Part shown: positions 59,170 through 64,000 of the stretch, piece after piece | How the letters are laid out: the number at the start of each line of letters is the position of its first letter | How positions within the stretch are numbered: position 1 is the stretch's first letter | From: Nocardioides jejuensis | GTDB taxonomy: Bacteria > Actinomycetota > Actinomycetes > Propionibacteriales > Nocardioidaceae | Length of the DNA: 64,000 nt | NCBI RefSeq assembly: GCF_004337475.1 | Contig: NZ_SJZJ01000015.1 | Location: 1 to 64,000 of the forward strand | Direction: 5' to 3' | The notes under the pieces: generated by a model | Seen by the model: only the letters and a program-made list of their open reading frames with translations | Database searches by the model: none | What the model was told of the DNA's origin: nothing | Position numbers and translations under genes: made by a program

Positions 59170-59208
59170 TTGTGACACCAAGATAACTTCGTTATCGTGA
59201 TCGGACAA
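59170..59208. promoter_or_regulatory. Overlapping divergent promoters with operator GATAACTTCGTTATC
   Basis: The perfect palindrome lies at 59182-59196. Plus strand: -35 TTGTGA (59170-59175), 17 bp, -10 TATCGT (59193-59198) for the enoyl-CoA hydratase. Minus strand: -35 TTGTCC (59203-59208), 17 bp, -10 TATCTT (59180-59185) for the GMC oxidase. The palindrome overlaps both -10 hexamers, so one bound TetR dimer would block both. Confidence 0.75.
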
Positions 59209-59252
59209 GCGGTGCACCGAGCCCGCGACAGCACCTGCAACGGAGACCGGTG

Positions 59253-60227
59253 ATGGCAGAAGAAGTACGCGGCAACCTCGAGATCGAGGACCGGGGCGCG
59301 GTGCTGGTCGCGCGCATCGACGGAGGCCCATTCGGGCTCTTCGGCAACGACATCGCCGAGCAACTCGACGCGCTCGTCGACCGTGCTGACCGCGACGACA
59401 CGGTCCAGGCCGTCGTCTTCACCGGCACCCATCCGACGCGCTTCGTCTCGCACGCCGAGGTGCGGTGGTTGCAGGAGGGCGGCGCCACCGTCCCCTCGGT
59501 CGGCGTCCGGGGTGCCTCCGCGCTGGCGCACACTGCCCGCGGGGCGAACCGGGTCGGTGGCCTCAAGGCCGCCCTCGGCAGGACGCCGCTGTGGCCGGCC
59601 GTCCAGCTCGAGCGGGTGCACCAGACGTTCCTCAAGATGAACCGCAGCGGCGTCATCTTCATCGCCGCGCTCAATGGCTCTGCTCTCGGTCTCGGTGCCG
59701 AGTTCTGCTGGGCCAACGACCTTCGCGTCATGGCGGACGGCGACTTCGTCATCGGCCAGCCCGAGGTGCTGCTGGGGATCATGCCGGGCGGTGGCGGCAG
59801 CCAGCGGCTACCGCGGCTGGTCGGCAACCACAAGGCGCTGCTGGCGATCCTGTCGGGCGAGCCGTTCACGCCTGCCCAGGCGCTGGAGATCGGCGCGGTC
59901 GACGAGGTGGTCCCGGCAGAGTGGGTGCTGGACCGGGCGATCGAGCTCGCCTCCCACCTCGGCACGCGACCGAAGGCGTCGCGGGCGGCGATCAAGCGCT
60001 CGGTCTACTTCGGCGGATCGGCAAACCTGGAGGAAGGGCTGCACATCGAGCGCTCCGAGTTCCTCGCCACGGCGCTCTCGCACATCGGCCAGGAGCTGAT
60101 GCTCGACTACATGGCCAACACCGAGGCATCCGGGGAGCTGCCTCTCTACCAGCCCGGCGTCTTCGACGAGGTCCTCCTGGCCGGTACGACGCGCGGTGCC
60201 GGCGCCGCGCAGGGGAGTGCCCGATGA
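59253..60227 (+). CDS. Enoyl-CoA hydratase/isomerase family protein
   Basis: A 324-aa crotonase-fold protein. The oxyanion stretch FIAALNGSALGLGAEFCWANDLRVM carries one Glu. QPEVLLGIMPGGGGSQRLPRLVG carries the second catalytic Glu and the substrate glycine patch. It hydrates or isomerises an enoyl-CoA. ATG 59253 has CGGAG upstream. It is coupled by ATGA overlap to the hydrolase gene. Confidence 0.88.
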   Translation: MAEEVRGNLEIEDRGAVLVARIDGGPFGLFGNDIAEQLDALVDRADRDDTVQAVVFTGTHPTRFVSHAEVRWLQEGGATVPSVGVRGASALAHTARGANRVGGLKAALGRTPLWPAVQLERVHQTFLKMNRSGVIFIAALNGSALGLGAEFCWANDLRVMADGDFVIGQPEVLLGIMPGGGGSQRLPRLVGNHKALLAILSGEPFTPAQALEIGAVDEVVPAEWVLDRAIELASHLGTRPKASRAAIKRSVYFGGSANLEEGLHIERSEFLATALSHIGQELMLDYMANTEASGELPLYQPGVFDEVLLAGTTRGAGAAQGSAR

Positions 60228-61114
60228 GCGTCACCCGCCACGACGTCACGTTCGACTCCGACGGCGACCTTTGCGCCGGCTGGCTCTACCTGCCCGACGG
60301 CGTCGAGCGCCCGCCCGTCGTCGTACTCGGTCACGGGTTGGGCGCTACCCGTGAGATGCGGGTGGCCGCCTTCGCCGAGCGCTTCGCCGAGGCCGGCATC
60401 GCCGCGCTCGCTTTCACCCATCGCAACTTCGGCGACTCGGGCGGGGCGTACCGCCAGGTCGTATCGCTCAAGGAACAGCTCGACGACTGGGAGGCGGCGC
60501 TCGCGTATGTGAAGGCGCGCCCCGACCTCGACGGCGCGCGGGTGGCGGTGTGGGGCTCGTCCCTGGGCGGAGGAAACGCGATCGTCGTCGCGTCGCGCCA
60601 CCCGGAGCTGGCGGCAGCGGTCGCGCAGTGCCCGTTCACGAGTGGTCTCGCAACGTCCCTCGCGCTCGGCCCGGTCAGCAGCGCCAAGCTGCTGCCGGCG
60701 GTCGTGGCCGACCTTGTTGCCCAGGCCCGGGGCGCGGCTCCGGTGCTCGTGCCGCTGGCTGGCGAGACCGGAGCGAAGGCGCTGATGGCGGGCCCCGGCG
60801 TCATCGAGGACTGCCAGTCACTGATGCCCACGGGCGAGACCTTCCGCAACGAGGCCTCGGCGCGGATCGTCCCCACGATCGCGCTGAGCCGACCCGGCCG
60901 TGCGGCGCGGAAGGTCCAGGCGCCGATCCTCTTCTGCGTGTGCGACCGCGACACCGTCACGCCGCCGGGGCCCACACTGCGCTACGCCCGCAGGGCACCG
61001 AGGGGTGAGGTCCGGACCTACTCCGCGAGCCACTTCGACATCTACGTCGGCGAGCAGTTCGAGGCCGCAGTCGCGGACCAGACCGAGTTCCTGCTGCGGC
61101 ACCTCGTGCGGTGA
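60224..61114 (+). CDS. Alpha/beta-fold hydrolase (dienelactone-hydrolase/peptidase-like)
   Basis: A 296-aa hydrolase: VVLGHGLGATREMRVAAFAERFAEAG, FTHRNFGDSGG, nucleophile elbow GSSLGGGNA, late acid CVCDRDTVTPP and His in SASHFDIY. This matches the subfamily common in actinobacteria next to acyl-CoA enzymes. It likely hydrolyses an ester or thioester produced in the same pathway. Confidence 0.86.
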   Translation: MSVTRHDVTFDSDGDLCAGWLYLPDGVERPPVVVLGHGLGATREMRVAAFAERFAEAGIAALAFTHRNFGDSGGAYRQVVSLKEQLDDWEAALAYVKARPDLDGARVAVWGSSLGGGNAIVVASRHPELAAAVAQCPFTSGLATSLALGPVSSAKLLPAVVADLVAQARGAAPVLVPLAGETGAKALMAGPGVIEDCQSLMPTGETFRNEASARIVPTIALSRPGRAARKVQAPILFCVCDRDTVTPPGPTLRYARRAPRGEVRTYSASHFDIYVGEQFEAAVADQTEFLLRHLVR

Positions 61115-61245
61115 CGCTGGTGCGGTGAGGACACGACCCCGCGGCGCTACGTCAACGTGAAGGCCGACCATGCCGCCGTACGCGCTCGCCGGATCCTGAC
61201 GTCGATGGTGGAGGACGAGCGCGGGGTGAAGGTGGAGCCGCACGC

Positions 61246-61375
61246 TCACGCTCCCTGCTCGGTGCGCAACCGTCGGGTGTCGTAGGCCCACATCGCGATC
61301 TCGACGCGGTTGCGGGCGCCGAGTCGTCATCAACGCGGCGACGTGTGTCTTGACCGTGCTGAGCCCGTGGCCCCG
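61246..61375 (-). pseudogene. Remnant of a LuxR-family regulator (C-terminal HTH only)
   Basis: The minus strand reads GLSTVKTHVAALM in one frame, then, after loss of about two bases near 61325-61330, TRLGARNRVEIAMWAYDTRRLR to a TGA at 61246-61248. This is the recognition helix and end of a NarL-type HTH. No receiver domain precedes it. The 416-bp gap from 61115 to 61529 holds no intact gene otherwise. A possible in-frame plus-strand stretch (RYVNVKADHAAVRARR...) at about 61140-61230 is not recognised. Confidence 0.7.
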
Positions 61376-61410
61376 CTCCGTACAGCCCCTGATCGGTGCT
61401 GGGCGCGCCG

Positions 61411-61437
61411 ACGGTCACACGGTCCGCGTGTGACCGT
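61411..61437. terminator. Perfect 11-bp hairpin downstream of glnA
   Basis: Arms ACGGTCACACG (61411-61421) and CGTGTGACCGT (61427-61437) enclose a 5-nt loop, about 93 bp beyond the glnA stop on the minus strand. It is a terminator candidate, though further from the gene than usual. Confidence 0.6.
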
Positions 61438-61529
61438 GGCATAACCCAGGAGTTCGCCGCATGGTGACACGTTTCCCCAGGTCAGGGGTCGTTTATGACA
61501 GCAGATGAAGGGCGCCGAACACTCCGGAT

Positions 61530-62957
<1,428 letters not shown>

Positions 62958-63008
62958 GTCCAAAAACCTACACCCGGCAACGGTCCGCAGGTGGGGAGAG
63001 ACGCGGCC

Positions 63009-63542
63009 TCAGATCGCCGCGTGAGGCCGGGGGATAGCCAGCGTGTAGAGGTCGTCGGCGACTGTCTCGCCCCGCACCTCGCTGGTCCCGCGGCCGACGA
63101 GGACGAAGCCCAGCCGGCCCAGCAGCCGTGCCGACGCGGCGTTGTCGGGGTCCGTGGCGGCGTCGATGCGGCGTACGCCCTCGGCCTCGAGCAGCGTGAT
63201 CATCGCGCCGACCGCCTCGGTCGCGTAGCCGCGACCCTGGGCGTCGCGCGCCAGCGTGTAGCCGATCGTGGCCACGTGCCCGTCCGGAGTCCGGTGCACC
63301 CCGATGTCGCCGACCATCGTGCCGTCGAGCTCGATCGCGACCTGTTGCCAGTCGTCCAGCACGGGCCAGCCGAGCGCACCCACCTCGGCGACGAACCGCT
63401 CGGCGTCCGCCAGCGTGAAGGGCAGGTCCCAACCCTGCAGGGCCGCCACCGCCGGGTCGCTCCGGTACGCCGCCAGCGCCGGCGCATCGCCGGGCTGCAT
63501 GAGCCGGAGGACCAGACGGTCGGTGGCGAGGGGCAGCGTCAT
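63009..63542 (-). CDS. GNAT-family acetyltransferase (RimJ/RimL-like)
   Basis: A 177-aa N-acetyltransferase: TDRLVLRLMQPGDAPALAAYRSDPAVAALQGWDLPF (RimJ-type start), the DIGVHRTPDGHVATIGYTLARDAQGRGYATEAVGAMI acetyl-CoA loop (QGRGYA) and the IDAATDPDNAASARLLGRLGF helix. It probably acetylates an N-terminus or small amine. It is 51 bp upstream of glnA on the same strand; a link is not obvious. Confidence 0.88.
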   Translation of the reverse strand: MTLPLATDRLVLRLMQPGDAPALAAYRSDPAVAALQGWDLPFTLADAERFVAEVGALGWPVLDDWQQVAIELDGTMVGDIGVHRTPDGHVATIGYTLARDAQGRGYATEAVGAMITLLEAEGVRRIDAATDPDNAASARLLGRLGFVLVGRGTSEVRGETVADDLYTLAIPRPHAAI

Positions 63543-63577
63543 GACCTCGACAGTAGGGGAGAGGAGCCCCAGAAATG

Positions 63578-63612
63578 CCGACAGCCGGCACCCCGAGGGG
63601 CACCGGCTGCCG
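63578..63612 (-). terminator. Hairpin downstream of the type III glutamine synthetase gene
   Basis: An imperfect stem (63578-63594 with 63596-63612, about 14 of 17 pairs) lies 24 bp beyond the stop of the partial gene at the window end. It is a probable terminator. Confidence 0.6.
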
Positions 63613-63635
63613 GAGAGACCGTGCAGGTCAGCTCA

Positions 63636-64000
63636 TCACTTGATGAAGAGCATCTCCTGGTAGGTCGGGAGCGTCCACAGGTCGTCGGCGACGACGCCCT
63701 CGAGGGAGTCGGCAGCAGCGCGGACCGCGAGCATGGCCGGGAGGACGACGTCCTTGACGTGCGCGGCCTCGGCGATGCCCTCGGTGTCGTGCTGGGCGGC
63801 GACGGCGGCCTGCAGGCCCTTGATGCCGGCGCGGAGCTCGGCGACGAGCGCGGAGACAGCGTTGAGGTCCTCGAGGTCACCCTCGACACCGGCGGCCTTG
63901 AGCGCCGCGATGTTGCCGGCGAGCTCCGTCTGGTAGCGGACCGCGGCCGGAAGGATGATCGTCTGGGCGATCTCCTCGGTCAGGTTCGCCTCGACGTTGA
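63636..64000 (-). CDS. Glutamine synthetase type III, C-terminal end (partial)
   Basis: The last about 121 codons of a gene entering from beyond 64000. The reading frame ends ...DDLWTLPTYQEMLFIK, the conserved C-terminus of GSIII (GlnN-type) enzymes. It is preceded by a helical NVEANLTEEIAQTIILPAAVRYQTELAGNIAAL region of the same family. GSIII forms large dodecamers and is not adenylylated like GSI. Its presence two genes from glnA gives the organism two glutamine synthetase types side by side. Confidence 0.85.
   Translation of the reverse strand, partial: NVEANLTEEIAQTIILPAAVRYQTELAGNIAALKAAGVEGDLEDLNAVSALVAELRAGIKGLQAAVAAQHDTEGIAEAAHVKDVVLPAMLAVRAAADSLEGVVADDLWTLPTYQEMLFIK

Noticed and set aside
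59181..59196. Similarity of AGATAACTTCG to a loxP/FRT-type arm
   Set aside because: Only about ten bases are shared, there is no 8-bp asymmetric spacer, and no recombinase is present. The palindrome is well explained as a TetR operator.
61135..61245. Plus-strand stretch reading RYVNVKADHAAVRARRILTSMVEDERG
   Set aside because: No start codon or ribosome-binding site in frame and no recognisable family; too short to call even as a remnant.

Overview
The window is about 70% G+C, and gene starts are frequently GTG or overlap the previous stop as ATGA/GTGA. Gene content includes many acyl-CoA dehydrogenases, SCP2-type thiolase, MaoC, cholesterol-oxidase-like GMC enzymes, a DosS/DosR-like pair, an adenylylation-type glutamine synthetase and malate:quinone oxidoreductase. 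Together these point to a soil-type actinobacterium, probably a Nocardioides-like member of the Propionibacteriales. This assignment is an inference from gene content; no rRNA or other taxonomic marker is in the window. No phage, insertion sequence, tRNA, rRNA or CRISPR was seen, so this reads as chromosome with catabolic accessory islands.

Layout. 1-1761: malate:quinone oxidoreductase (terminator at 1-31) and a tiny membrane peptide. 1926-17219: a lipid/ring-compound catabolic island with two separate acyl-CoA dehydrogenases, a fused FadE34-like dehydrogenase, SDRs, a MaoC hydratase, an SRPBCC protein, an SCP2-thiolase, a Baeyer-Villiger-type monooxygenase, alpha/beta hydrolases and an acyl-CoA synthetase. 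A TetR gene at 9899-10594 sits in the middle. Five copies of a TGGACA-N3-TGTCCA-like operator lie in front of its transcription units, several of them filling the 17-bp spacer between -35 and -10. 17350-20244: DoxX, acyltransferase, methyltransferase-like, FetB-like and Dabb proteins. 20471-25038: a branched-chain amino acid dehydrogenase translationally coupled to a giant indolepyruvate:ferredoxin oxidoreductase. 25151-30538: ChoD-like oxidase, TetR, MpaB-like oxygenase and a FadE5-like dehydrogenase.

30663-35036: a dormancy/hypoxia-type module (universal stress protein, two flavin-nucleotide-binding proteins, DosR-like regulator, GAF histidine kinase with the haem histidine conserved, small membrane protein). 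35055-41400: VOC protein, acyl-CoA dehydrogenase with MarR, HNH-like protein, DUF2853, hydrolase/thioesterase/SRPBCC operon, zinc ribbon and a 5'-3' exonuclease. 41482-45390: a recent ~720-bp direct duplication that brackets a DUF1611-amino acid racemase operon, which itself has a structured leader. 45395-46760: zinc-finger anti-sigma, ECF-type sigma factor and a divergent DoxX-like membrane protein driven by a nearly mirror-symmetric promoter.

46976-51312: flavoprotein, ferredoxin reductase-like protein, release factor 3, a carboxyethyl-ornithine synthase/alanine dehydrogenase-like enzyme and a tiny basic protein, read as one leftward operon. 51396-61114: two further TetR-controlled catabolic loci. 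The first is quinone oxidoreductase with TetR against OYE, SDR, hydrolase and a CrtA-like protein. The second is TetR with a GMC oxidase against enoyl-CoA hydratase and hydrolase, with divergent promoters sharing a GATAAC-N3-GTTATC operator. 61246-64000: a broken LuxR remnant, glutamine synthetase I, a GNAT acetyltransferase and the C-terminal end of a type III glutamine synthetase that runs off the window.

The main theme is several independently regulated islands for oxidising sterol/terpenoid/alicyclic lipids: alcohol or C=C oxidation (GMC, SDR, OYE, MpaB), ketone-to-ester conversion (BVMO), hydrolysis, CoA activation and beta-oxidation. The actual substrates cannot be read from the sequence.
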